A stretch of 64,000 nt of DNA from G963665085 sp963665085 (GTDB lineage Bacteria; Bacteroidota; Bacteroidia; Bacteroidales; JAAAOM01): assembly GCA_963665085.2 (NCBI GenBank), contig CAXXXS010000001.1:1240001-1304000 (forward strand), read 5' to 3'. A program made the position numbers and the translations under genes. Shown here piece after piece: positions 34,996 to 43,505 of this stretch. The stretch's first letter is position 1. Each line of letters starts with the position of its first letter. The notes below the pieces were generated by a model. The model saw only the letters and a list, made by a program, of their open reading frames with translations, ran no database searches and had not been told where the DNA came from.

Positions 34996-36168
34996 ATGAA
35001 AATATTAGCATTAGGTGGAGGTGGTAAAATTTGCAGGGAAGCTGTATTTGATTTGGTTCAATTCGGAAGTTTTGATAAAATTACGATTGCTGATTTTAAT
35101 CTTGATGCTGCAAAATTTGTTAAAGAACAATGTGCGAATAGCCGTGTGGACTCCTGTTTTATTGATATTCGTAATAAAGAGGAAAGCATTAAGTTAATGC
35201 AGGGTTATGACCTAGTGATGGATGGTACAACCATCTCGTTAAATGAAATTTCAACAGAGTGTATTGCTAAAGCTGGTTGTCATGGAATTAATCTCAATGG
35301 CTTTGGAGAAGAGTATAAATTTGATTCTATTTTTAAATCATTTAACAAAATATTTATTCCCGGATTTGGAATGACCCCGGGAACAACTAATATGATGGTT
35401 GCTTTTGCAACCCGTCAGATGGAAAAAGTAAATACAGTTCGGGTAAGTCATGGAGCATTTAGGCCTGTTGCTTTTTCAGAATCAATTGCTGAAACTACAG
35501 TTTATGAATACGACCCAAAATTACCCGGCCGTGTAGTATTTGAAGATGGGGAATTTATCCAGGTCCCACCTTTTGCCAGGCCCAGGGATATTAAACTACC
35601 CGAGCCCTACGGTACACATACACAGTATATAATTCCGCATTCAGAAACAGTAACGCTGTCTTCATTTCTAAAAAATAAAGGAGTGCAGCTTATTGAGGTT
35701 CGTGGCACATGGCCACCCGAGAATATGCAACTGATAAAAACGCTGAATGACTGGGGGTTTTTAATGAATCCTAAAATAGAGGTAAACAACAAAAAGATAG
35801 GGATAATGGATCTTGTTGCTAAGTATCTTGTTGAATCAGAAAAAGGCACAAAAACAAATCTTTATGGATATGCTCTTCATGTTGAAATTACTGGGAAAGA
35901 AGATGGATTAGATATTATAAAGACACTAACACATACACATCCATCTTCAGATGGATCTATACCTGATTGGAAAGGTCTACGGGCTTATACCCGAAATGTA
36001 GGAATCCCAATGAGTATCGCTGTTACAGCTATTGCTAATAATCATTACAAAGGCACTGGTGTAATTTCACCTGAAAATGCGCTTTTGCCCGAATATATTT
36101 TTAACGAACTCGAAAAACGAAAAATATTCATTCACGAAAAAATACATGCATTAAATGAAATCAGATAA
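34996..36168 (+). CDS. Saccharopine-dehydrogenase-like NAD(P) oxidoreductase in phosphonate locus
   Basis: The 390-residue protein has an N-terminal Rossmann domain (MKILALGGGGKICREAVFDL, residues 1-20) with an acidic residue after strand two (ITIADFN), which favours NAD over NADP. The DLVMDGTTISLNE segment and the later FIPGFGMTPGTTNMM match the saccharopine dehydrogenase/homospermidine synthase superfamily. Its 3' end overlaps the phnW start by 14 bases, so the two are tightly coupled. I know of no phosphonate pathway step assigned to this family. It might oxidise or reductively condense an amino- or iminophosphonate. Function unknown; the genetic linkage is the main clue. Confidence 0.75.
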   Translation: MKILALGGGGKICREAVFDLVQFGSFDKITIADFNLDAAKFVKEQCANSRVDSCFIDIRNKEESIKLMQGYDLVMDGTTISLNEISTECIAKAGCHGINLNGFGEEYKFDSIFKSFNKIFIPGFGMTPGTTNMMVAFATRQMEKVNTVRVSHGAFRPVAFSESIAETTVYEYDPKLPGRVVFEDGEFIQVPPFARPRDIKLPEPYGTHTQYIIPHSETVTLSSFLKNKGVQLIEVRGTWPPENMQLIKTLNDWGFLMNPKIEVNNKKIGIMDLVAKYLVESEKGTKTNLYGYALHVEITGKEDGLDIIKTLTHTHPSSDGSIPDWKGLRAYTRNVGIPMSIAVTAIANNHYKGTGVISPENALLPEYIFNELEKRKIFIHEKIHALNEIR

Positions 36169-37270
36169 ATTATTATTTACCCCGGGACCACTTACTACAA
36201 GTTCAACAGTAAAAGGGGCAATGCTTAGAGATCTTGGCAGCCGGGATTTTGAATTTATAAATACAGTAAAAGAAATTCGTGAAGAACTCTTGAAGCTTGG
36301 AAATGTATCAAAAGAAAAGGGGTATGAAGCAATTATTATGCAGGGCTCTGGTACTTTTGGTATCGAGTCAGTTATTAGTTCAGTAATTCCAAAGAACGGG
36401 AAATTACTAATTATAATAAACGGAGCTTATGGTGAGCGAATAAAAAAGATGGCATTGATTTATGAGATTGATATTGTTACAATCTACTCATTAGAGAACG
36501 AGCTTCCAAAGCTAACTGAAATAGAAAAAACTCTTGCTAGTGACACAGCCATAACCCATGTAGTCATCGTTCATTGTGAAACAACAACAGGTATCATAAA
36601 TCCAATTGAAGAAGTAGGAGAGATTTGTAAAAAATACAACATGACTTACATCGTTGATGCAATGAGCAGTTTTGGAGCAGTGCCAACAGATATAGAAGCC
36701 ATAAACATTGATTACCTGATATCTTCTTCCAATAAATGTGTTGAAGGAGTACCCGGTTTTTCTTTTGTTATTGCAAATAGGAAAAACCTGGAAACTATAA
36801 AAGGAGATGCCAGAACTCTTAGCCTTGATTTATATAACCAGTGGACGGGTTTAGAAACTAACGGTCAATTCCGGTTTACTCCACCTACCCATGTTTTATT
36901 AGCTTTCAGACAAGCATTAAAAGAATTAGAAAACGAGGGTGGTGTTGAAGGCAGGGCACAACGTTACAGTGAAAATTACAATACCCTTATTGAGAATATG
37001 GAAGAAATGGGCTTCAAGGCATTTGTTGATGCTGAATTAAGAGGATATATCATTACTTCATTTCTTTATCCTGACGATCCTAATTTTGATTTTGCCACTT
37101 TTTATTCAAAATTAAATGATAGAGACTGTGTTATTTATCCCGGTAAACTCAGCCAGGTAGATTGTTTCAGGATTGGAAACATAGGACGAATGGATAAAAA
37201 AGATATTATTTTTTTAATTGAAAATATGAAAGATGTGTTAGAAGAGATGGGAGTTAAATTGGAGAGATAA
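36155..37270 (+). CDS. phnW: 2-Aminoethylphosphonate--pyruvate transaminase
   Basis: The 371-residue class V PLP aminotransferase moves the amino group of 2-aminoethylphosphonate to pyruvate, giving phosphonoacetaldehyde and alanine. Family marks are LLFTPGPLTTSSTVKGAMLR with the following DLGSRDFEF, IIMQGSGTFGIESVI, VHCETTTGIINP, VDAMSSFGA and the PLP lysine Lys194 in SSSNKCVEGVPG. It starts within the end of the saccharopine-dehydrogenase-like gene. Together with phnX it completes the phosphonatase pathway. Confidence 0.95.
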   Translation: MKSDKLLFTPGPLTTSSTVKGAMLRDLGSRDFEFINTVKEIREELLKLGNVSKEKGYEAIIMQGSGTFGIESVISSVIPKNGKLLIIINGAYGERIKKMALIYEIDIVTIYSLENELPKLTEIEKTLASDTAITHVVIVHCETTTGIINPIEEVGEICKKYNMTYIVDAMSSFGAVPTDIEAINIDYLISSSNKCVEGVPGFSFVIANRKNLETIKGDARTLSLDLYNQWTGLETNGQFRFTPPTHVLLAFRQALKELENEGGVEGRAQRYSENYNTLIENMEEMGFKAFVDAELRGYIITSFLYPDDPNFDFATFYSKLNDRDCVIYPGKLSQVDCFRIGNIGRMDKKDIIFLIENMKDVLEEMGVKLER

Positions 37271-37334
37271 TCTGAAATCTTATAGAATAATAGATTGATA
37301 ATTATTTAATAGATAAAACATAAAATCAAAAAAC

Positions 37335-37913
37335 ATGAAAAATTCATTATTTATTTTTTTAGTATTTATTTCATTTAACCAGTTAAAGGCACAAGAATTA
37401 GGAAGCACTTTTTTTGGAGGAAATTTTAGTTTTGCCTTAGAGAGCATAGACTCAGAAACTCAGGATGAAAGTGAAATTCAGTTATCGATAAATCCAGTTA
37501 TTGGTAAAATGGTAAGTGATAAAATTGCATTAGGAGTGGCTTTTGGATTTATATATTCAAAATACGATGATAACAGTCAATATGGATATTCTGGAGACAG
37601 TAAAGCCTTAGCAATTGCACCATTTATTAGGATTCACAACAATATAACAGAGAATTTCAAATATTATATTACACCCAATTTTGGAAAAACATTTGTTCTA
37701 GGCGATAAATCTGATAATAAAACTCAAATATATAATGTGGGGATAAATGTTGGATTATTATATTTTATTTCTCAAAAGATGAGCGTAGAACTTAATATAG
37801 CTGGAATTAATTATATTCATATGTCAGACAAAGATTATGACATGAAAAGCAATAATGTTTCATTAGACTGTAATTTATCATCACCAAATATTGGATTAAA
37901 ATATTATTTCTGA
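37335..37913 (+). CDS. Small outer-membrane beta-barrel protein
   Basis: The 192-residue protein has a signal peptide (SLFIFLVFISFNQLKAQ, cut after AQ) and about eight amphipathic strands, such as LGSTFFGGNFSFALES, IALGVAFGFIYSKY and NVGLLYFISQKMSVELNIAG, with an aromatic terminal residue (GLKYYF). This is the pattern of OmpA/OmpX-like or PF13568-type barrels. It ends the phnX-side gene series, 64 bp after phnW, and may help small solutes cross the outer membrane or only stabilise it. It is similar in type, not in sequence, to the barrels at 584 and 50570. Confidence 0.75.
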   Translation: MKNSLFIFLVFISFNQLKAQELGSTFFGGNFSFALESIDSETQDESEIQLSINPVIGKMVSDKIALGVAFGFIYSKYDDNSQYGYSGDSKALAIAPFIRIHNNITENFKYYITPNFGKTFVLGDKSDNKTQIYNVGINVGLLYFISQKMSVELNIAGINYIHMSDKDYDMKSNNVSLDCNLSSPNIGLKYYF

Positions 37914-37922
37914 TACTTTGTA

Positions 37923-38024
37923 ATGAGTAATGGCAGAGAAAGTGCAAATTATCAGGATTTGTGAATTGTTCAGTTGGTTAAAGTCTTGTTGACTGGTAAT
38001 TATCAGTACTCTGCCAATACTCAT
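37923..38024. repeat. 102-bp element bounded by 16-bp near-perfect inverted repeats
   Basis: ATGAGTAATGGCAGAG (37923-37938) pairs with CTCTGCCAATACTCAT (38009-38024) with a single A-A mismatch. The interior holds a stretch similar to the D arm and anticodon arm of a tRNA (37969-38006). No T run follows. The 523-bp gap before susC also holds the CYAATCA array and the susC promoter. Confidence 0.6.
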
Positions 38025-38076
38025 ATAATTTGACTTTTTCAGTAATTAAATAAAAAAAATGCTTGAGAGATGCAGC

Positions 38077-38190
38077 CCAATCACTTCAACACCTGTTCTA
38101 ATCACTGTAATTTGTAAAACTAATCAGGTATTTACCCGTCCCAATCACTATAAATGGTAAAACCAATCAGTAAAATTGTAAAACCAATCA
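38077..38190 (+). repeat. Array of six CYAATCA heptamers at 21/22-bp spacing
   Basis: Copies start at 38077, 38098, 38120, 38141, 38163 and 38184, so the steps are 21, 22, 21, 22, 21, two helical turns each. Three copies are preceded by GTAAAA. Bases 38098-38140 and 38141-38183 are diverged copies of a 43-bp double unit. All copies lie on one DNA face. This looks like an array of protein-binding sites upstream of susC. Confidence 0.75.
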
Positions 38191-38319
38191 AAGTTGTTAT
38201 TACATAAACTTTCTGGATGCTAAATATTATAACTTCTTTAATGAGAATATTTCAAATTTAGATTCTAAAATAAATTATTGTTCTAATCTAAAGCGAACAG
38301 ATTACCCTATTTTCTCCAG

Positions 38320-38385
38320 CTAATAAAACCCTAATAAATAAAAATTTTTACCAAATAAACCGCTAACATACTTGCTATAGCTTTG
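38320..38385 (+). promoter_or_regulatory. Pho-box-like promoter of susC
   Basis: Half-sites CTAATAA (38320), CTAATAA (38331), CAAATAA (38352) and CTAACAT (38363) precede an exact -7 box TAGCTTTG (38378-38385), 15 bp after the last half-site. The layout is the same, base for base, as at 29000. No TTG -33 element is needed if an activator replaces it. Confidence 0.75.
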
Positions 38386-38436
38386 ATTTCATAAATAATC
38401 TTAGCTAAACCTTTTAATAATTAAAAATTAGTAAGT

Positions 38437-41400
38437 ATGAAAAGAAATCTTTTTTCGGGCTCTCTTGGCACTGCAATAAGAAATATTGCTACTGCTATGT
38501 GTTGCCTTTTTCTGGCGGCAGGAGTTGCCCAGTCGCAATCTACCATTACGGGTACTGTCACTGATGCTGCAGACGGTATGCCACTAATCGGGGCTACTGT
38601 GATTGTTAAAGAATCTGCAAAAGGTACAGTAACTAACATTAATGGTTCGTATTCTTTAGAGGATGTTGATCCTGAATCCACACTTGTTTTTTCGTATGTT
38701 GGTTATGGTACAAAAGAAGTAATTGCAAATGGGACTATAATCGACATTCAGCTTTCAGAAGACATCACTGAATTAGAGGGTGTTGTTGTTACAGCCCTTG
38801 GTGTTGAGAGAGAAGAGAAAGCATTGGGTTATGCAGTTCAAGCTGTTGAAGGTAATGATTTAGTTGAAGCTCGTGAAGCGAACTTAGTTAACTCACTTTC
38901 TGGTAAGGTTGCTGGTGTACAAATTACAAATGGTAACTCAGGCATTGGTTCAACTTCTCGTATTGTAATTCGTGGTGAGTCTTCATTGATTGGAGACAAT
39001 CAGCCATTATTTGTTGTTGATGGTATTCCGATTTCAAACTCAACTGATACTAGATCAAATTCCAGCGTTGCAGATAATATGGAGCTTGATTATGGAAATG
39101 GTTCTGCTGACATTAATCCGGATGATATTGAATCTGTATCTGTTCTTAAAGGAGCAAGTGCTGCTGCACTTTATGGTTCTAGAGCAGCAAATGGTGTTGT
39201 TATTATTACTACAAAATCAGGACGGGGTAAAAAAGGTATTGGGGTAAGTATTAATTCAAATGTTACATTCGAGACTGTATTAGCATCTCCAGAATACCAG
39301 GATAAATTTGGCCAGGGTAAAAACGGTCAATTCTCATTTGTTGATGGTTATGGTAGCGGTTTATATGATGGTGTTGATGAAAGCTGGGGGCCCGCTCTTG
39401 ATGGTCGATTAATCGCACAGTTCGATTCTCCAACAGCGAATGGACTTCGTGGTGGTGATGTGCATGGTTTATCAAATACCTTAGGTTCAAGTGGTGTTGA
39501 TTTAGAACGAAGAGGTGATATTACTCCAACTCCCTGGATTTCTCATGGCGATCCTGTTGATCAATTTTTTGAAATGGGTGTTACTCTTACAAATAATATT
39601 GCATTTTTTGGAAGTAATGATAAAGCTGACTTCAGGGTTTCTTACACAAACTTCGATAATAAAGGGATGTTGCCAAATACGGATCTTAAAAGACATACCT
39701 TAAATGTTAACACAACTTATAATCTAAGTGATAAATTAAAAGTTAGCGCTAAAGTAAGTTATATTAACAGTCAGAGCGAGAACAGAGCAGTGAACAGTTA
39801 CGGTACAGAAAGTGTAATGTATCTATTCACATGGTATGGTATGCAAATTAATACAGAAAGTCTAAAAGATTATTGGCAGACTGGTCGTGAGGGTTTCCAA
39901 CAATTTAACTACAATTATAACTATCACGATAACCCATATTTCAACATGTACGAAAATACCAATGGTTTAAATAAAAACAGAATTATTGGTAACGTATCTG
40001 CAACTTATGATATTACAAATGAATTAAGTTTTATGTTACGTGTTGGTACTGATACTTATGATGAGCTACGTCCGATTAAAAGGGCATATAGTACACAACG
40101 TTTCCCTCATGGGCAGTATCGAGAAGATCAAATCAACTTTCAGGAAGTTAATGCTGACTGGTTACTTACATACAAGAAGCCTTTATCTCTTGATTTTCAA
40201 TTGTTAGCTTCTGTTGGGGGAAATATGATGAAACAAAAAAATCATTTCCTTGCTGTAAGTGCCAACCAACTGGTTATTCCGGATGTATATACATTTAGTA
40301 ATTCTGATGTTAATCTTGCTACTGAATTTGAAAAATATGATAAACAGATAAATAGTTTATATGGCTTCGCACAGTTTGGGTATAAGAATTTTCTTTTCTT
40401 AGATATTACCGGACGTAATGACTGGTCAAGTACGTTACCTGAAAATAACAACTCATATTTCTATCCATCATTTACTTTAAGTGGTGTAATAAGTGATATG
40501 GTTCAGCTACCTTCAGCTATTTCATTTGCTAAAGTTAGATTGGGTTGGGCGCAAGTTGGTAACGATACAGATCCTTATATGTTATCAAGTACATATAGTT
40601 TCCAACAAGCTTTTGGTTCAAACCTTATGGCAGAAGAATCTTCAACAATACCTCCAACAGATTTAAAAAATGAGCTTGTTACATCTTTAGAAATCGGTAC
40701 GGATTTAAGATTTTTAGATAACAGGTTAGGCTTGGATTTCACATACTATAATTCTTCATCGACAAACCAGATTTTACCTATTACAATTCCTCATACAACA
40801 GGTTATACAAGCAAGATAATTAATGCCGGAGAAATTGTAAATAAAGGAGTTGAAATTATGGTTACCGCGATTCCGGTTAAAACAAGCGGTTTCAATTGGG
40901 ATTTAAATGTAAACTTTTCAAAAAACATAAACGAAGTTGTTGAGCTTAGCGATGAAAACGATATTGATACTTATACCATAAGCGAAAACAGGGCCAGAAT
41001 AGAAGCAAGAAAAGGTGAAAGTATGGGTAGTATGTGGGGTACCGGATTTGTTGAACATGATGGACAGATAGTTTACAGAAGTGGTTTACCGGTTCAGGAT
41101 ACAGAGCTAAGATATTTAGGTAATTATAATCCAGATTTTATTGTTGGTTTAAATAATTCATTCCAGTATAAAAATATATCGTTAAGTTTCTTATTCGATT
41201 GGAGAAAAGGTGGAGATTTATTATCTGCAACACGATTAATCGCAGCTACTTCAGGAAATATTGTAGAAACTCTTTGGGGACGTACTCCTGAGTATGGCGG
41301 GGCTCATCCTGGAATTAAAGATAGTGGTTTAGAATGGGTTGACGACAGTGATGACATAACATATACTGATGGTGTAATTGGTGAAGGTCTGATGGAGATT

Positions 41401-41763
41401 ACAGATGCAGATGGAAATGTTACGGGTTATACTGAAAATGACGTAATTGTACATGCTTCTGCTTACCATAATAAAAGATACAAAAGAGAGAACGAAACAG
41501 AAGGTATGTACGATGCATCTTACGTAAAACTTCGTGAAGTGAAACTTGGTGTTACAATTCCTCAACGTTGGGTATCCAGAACATTTATTAGTAGTGCAAA
41601 AATTTCTTTTGTAGGCCGTAATTTATTCGTATGGTCAGATTTCAACCATGGTGATCCGGAAACTATTTCTTTCAATGGTTCTGGCCAGTTAATCCCAGGT
41701 ATTGAAGATATGTCTATCCCAAGTGCAAGAAGTTTAGGCTTTAATGTAAACATCAACTTTTAA
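38437..41763 (+). CDS. susC: SusC/RagA-family TonB-dependent outer-membrane transporter
   Basis: The 1108-residue TonB-linked transporter has a signal region (AMCCLFLAAGVAQSQ), a carboxypeptidase-D-like domain (STITGTVTDAADGMPLIGAT, to about 105), a TonB-box-like VVVTALG stretch, a plug domain (NLVNSLSGKVAGVQIT; SRIVIRGESSL; GDNQPLFVVDGIPI) and a 22-stranded barrel ending SLGFNVNINF. SusC forms the channel under a SusD lid for import of glycans, peptides or other oligomers. No glycoside hydrolase is nearby. The partners here are phosphatases and phosphonate enzymes, and the promoter carries Pho-box-like repeats, so the cargo may be a phosphorylated or phosphonylated polymer (inference). Confidence 0.95.
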   Translation: MKRNLFSGSLGTAIRNIATAMCCLFLAAGVAQSQSTITGTVTDAADGMPLIGATVIVKESAKGTVTNINGSYSLEDVDPESTLVFSYVGYGTKEVIANGTIIDIQLSEDITELEGVVVTALGVEREEKALGYAVQAVEGNDLVEAREANLVNSLSGKVAGVQITNGNSGIGSTSRIVIRGESSLIGDNQPLFVVDGIPISNSTDTRSNSSVADNMELDYGNGSADINPDDIESVSVLKGASAAALYGSRAANGVVIITTKSGRGKKGIGVSINSNVTFETVLASPEYQDKFGQGKNGQFSFVDGYGSGLYDGVDESWGPALDGRLIAQFDSPTANGLRGGDVHGLSNTLGSSGVDLERRGDITPTPWISHGDPVDQFFEMGVTLTNNIAFFGSNDKADFRVSYTNFDNKGMLPNTDLKRHTLNVNTTYNLSDKLKVSAKVSYINSQSENRAVNSYGTESVMYLFTWYGMQINTESLKDYWQTGREGFQQFNYNYNYHDNPYFNMYENTNGLNKNRIIGNVSATYDITNELSFMLRVGTDTYDELRPIKRAYSTQRFPHGQYREDQINFQEVNADWLLTYKKPLSLDFQLLASVGGNMMKQKNHFLAVSANQLVIPDVYTFSNSDVNLATEFEKYDKQINSLYGFAQFGYKNFLFLDITGRNDWSSTLPENNNSYFYPSFTLSGVISDMVQLPSAISFAKVRLGWAQVGNDTDPYMLSSTYSFQQAFGSNLMAEESSTIPPTDLKNELVTSLEIGTDLRFLDNRLGLDFTYYNSSSTNQILPITIPHTTGYTSKIINAGEIVNKGVEIMVTAIPVKTSGFNWDLNVNFSKNINEVVELSDENDIDTYTISENRARIEARKGESMGSMWGTGFVEHDGQIVYRSGLPVQDTELRYLGNYNPDFIVGLNNSFQYKNISLSFLFDWRKGGDLLSATRLIAATSGNIVETLWGRTPEYGGAHPGIKDSGLEWVDDSDDITYTDGVIGEGLMEITDADGNVTGYTENDVIVHASAYHNKRYKRENETEGMYDASYVKLREVKLGVTIPQRWVSRTFISSAKISFVGRNLFVWSDFNHGDPETISFNGSGQLIPGIEDMSIPSARSLGFNVNINF

Positions 41764-41796
41764 TCTATTAATCAAAAGAAGATTAAATATTTAATT

Positions 41797-43284
41797 ATGA
41801 AAAATATATCAAAAATCATAGTAAGTCTTTTTATCACCTTAGGATTGTTTTCTTGTGAAGATTTTGGTGATATGAACGAAAATCCAAATGCTCCTTCTTC
41901 AATCGAAAATAATCCGGAGCTGATCTTAACAAATTTATGTTATGATCCGATTAATGAACTTGTAGGTACAGGATGGTCAGAAGGAAACTTAATGGCTCAG
42001 TACTCTGCACGTATTGTATTTACTTCATTCGATCAATTTGAATGGGGTAGCAACAGTGGAACATGGAACGAGTTATATACATCAATAAGAAATGCCAGTA
42101 ACCTTGAACAAATTGGTATTGATAAAGAGAATAAAAGTTACGAGGCAATTGCTCTTATTCTACAATCGTATATGTTTCAGATTTTAACTGATATGTGGGG
42201 AGATGTTCCTTATTCGGAAGCGATTACAGGTAAGACAGAGGAAAATTTTAAACCAGCTTATGATGAACAATCTGATATTTACGATGGAATCCTTGCTGAT
42301 TTAGAAACTGCCAATCAATTGCTTTCCAGTTCGGATGCTGTTGAAGTAAGTGGAGATTTAATTTTTGATGGTGATATTACCATGTGGAGAAAATTTGCAA
42401 ATTCATTAAAATTGAGGGCGTTAATGCGTCTTTCAAATGTAAATGCATCTCTTGCTGAATCAGGAATTGCAACAATTGTAAAAGATCCTTCTACCTATCC
42501 AATTATGGAGAGTAACGATGATAATGCAGTTCTACATTATCTGGAATCATATCCAAATACTCACCCACTTGCAGAAGAATCTGGATATAGAGTTGGATCT
42601 TTCAATGAATATCGTATGAGTGAAACGGTTGAAAAAATACTAAAAGCTTATGATGATCCAAGAATTGAAAATTGGTTTGCACCAACTTCGAATTCTGTAA
42701 GCGAAGGTACAGAAGAATGGGCCGGTATGGCAAATGGTCTTGTTGACGGAACAGCCTATACATATAAAGGAGGAGATGCTTATTTATCAAAATTTGCTAA
42801 TAAATTTTTCTACGAACCAAATACCATCGAAGGATTATTAATGACTTATGCTGAGGTTGAATTTATTTTAGCTGAGGCTGCAGAAAGATATGCAAGCATA
42901 GATGGTGCGAAGGAACACTATGAAAATGGTATTGAGGCATCTTTCGAATACTGGGGGGCAGAAATGCCAGCTGACTATCTTACAAGAACATCAAATGATG
43001 AAGAATTGACTACACCTGTCGCTTATGATGGAAATATTGAGACCATCATAACACAAAAGTGGTTAGCACTTATTTATACTGATTTTCAAGGATTTTGTGA
43101 ATTTAAAAGAACAGGATTTCCTTCAGTTATAAAACCTGGTCCTGATGCATTTTTATCAATATATCCCAGCAGATTTGTATATCCTGATGAAGAACAGAGT
43201 TTAAATGCAGAAAATCGTCAGGCTGCTATTGACAGACAAGGAGCTGATAATATCTCAACAAAAGTTTGGTGGGAAGGAGATTAA
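41797..43284 (+). CDS. susD: SusD/RagB-family surface lipoprotein
   Basis: The 495-residue lipoprotein (lipobox LFSC, Cys20) is a SusD-like ligand-binding lid for the adjacent SusC. The start CEDFGDMNENPNAPSSIENN, the WNELYTSIRNASNLEQI helix region, the ILTDMWGDVPYSEA motif and the C-terminal NRQAAIDRQGADNISTKVWW fit the SusD_2 (PF12771) subgroup. It follows susC after 33 bp and is closed by a terminator. Ligand unknown. Confidence 0.93.
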   Translation: MKNISKIIVSLFITLGLFSCEDFGDMNENPNAPSSIENNPELILTNLCYDPINELVGTGWSEGNLMAQYSARIVFTSFDQFEWGSNSGTWNELYTSIRNASNLEQIGIDKENKSYEAIALILQSYMFQILTDMWGDVPYSEAITGKTEENFKPAYDEQSDIYDGILADLETANQLLSSSDAVEVSGDLIFDGDITMWRKFANSLKLRALMRLSNVNASLAESGIATIVKDPSTYPIMESNDDNAVLHYLESYPNTHPLAEESGYRVGSFNEYRMSETVEKILKAYDDPRIENWFAPTSNSVSEGTEEWAGMANGLVDGTAYTYKGGDAYLSKFANKFFYEPNTIEGLLMTYAEVEFILAEAAERYASIDGAKEHYENGIEASFEYWGAEMPADYLTRTSNDEELTTPVAYDGNIETIITQKWLALIYTDFQGFCEFKRTGFPSVIKPGPDAFLSIYPSRFVYPDEEQSLNAENRQAAIDRQGADNISTKVWWEGD

Positions 43285-43330
43285 TGGCTTTGCTTTATAT
43301 TATTAGACAATTCTTTAGGTTTAATTATCG

Positions 43331-43358
43331 AAAAGGTCGTTCTTTTGAACGGCCTTTT
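43331..43358 (+). terminator. Terminator after susD
   Basis: AAAAGGTCGTTC (43331-43342) pairs with GAACGGCCTTTT (43347-43358) around a TTTT loop, with one T-G pair. Confidence 0.85.
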
Positions 43359-43427
43359 ATGTTTATTCTTGTATCATGAATAGAATCTTCCTTTCTTAGA
43401 AATTAATTAATGAATGTTGAAACAATT

Positions 43428-43483
43428 CTAACACATCCTTAATATTTCACAAATATTTCCATAACATTAAAATAATAGTTTTC
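43428..43483 (+). promoter_or_regulatory. Pho-box-like promoter of the DUF5690 transporter
   Basis: Four half-sites start at 43428 (CTAACAC), 43439 (TTAATAT), 43450 (CAAATAT) and 43461 (ATAACAT), each exactly 11 bp apart. A near -7 box TAGTTTTC begins at 43476, 15 bp after the last half-site, the same offset as at 29043/29058 and 38363/38378. Confidence 0.65.
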
Positions 43484-43505
43484 GCATTTTTCAATAAGGA
43501 GAGAA

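Noticed and set aside
38077..38190. CRISPR array
   Set aside because: Repeats are only 7 bp with 14-15 bp between them, the spacers are partly alike and no cas gene is near; a binding-site array fits better.
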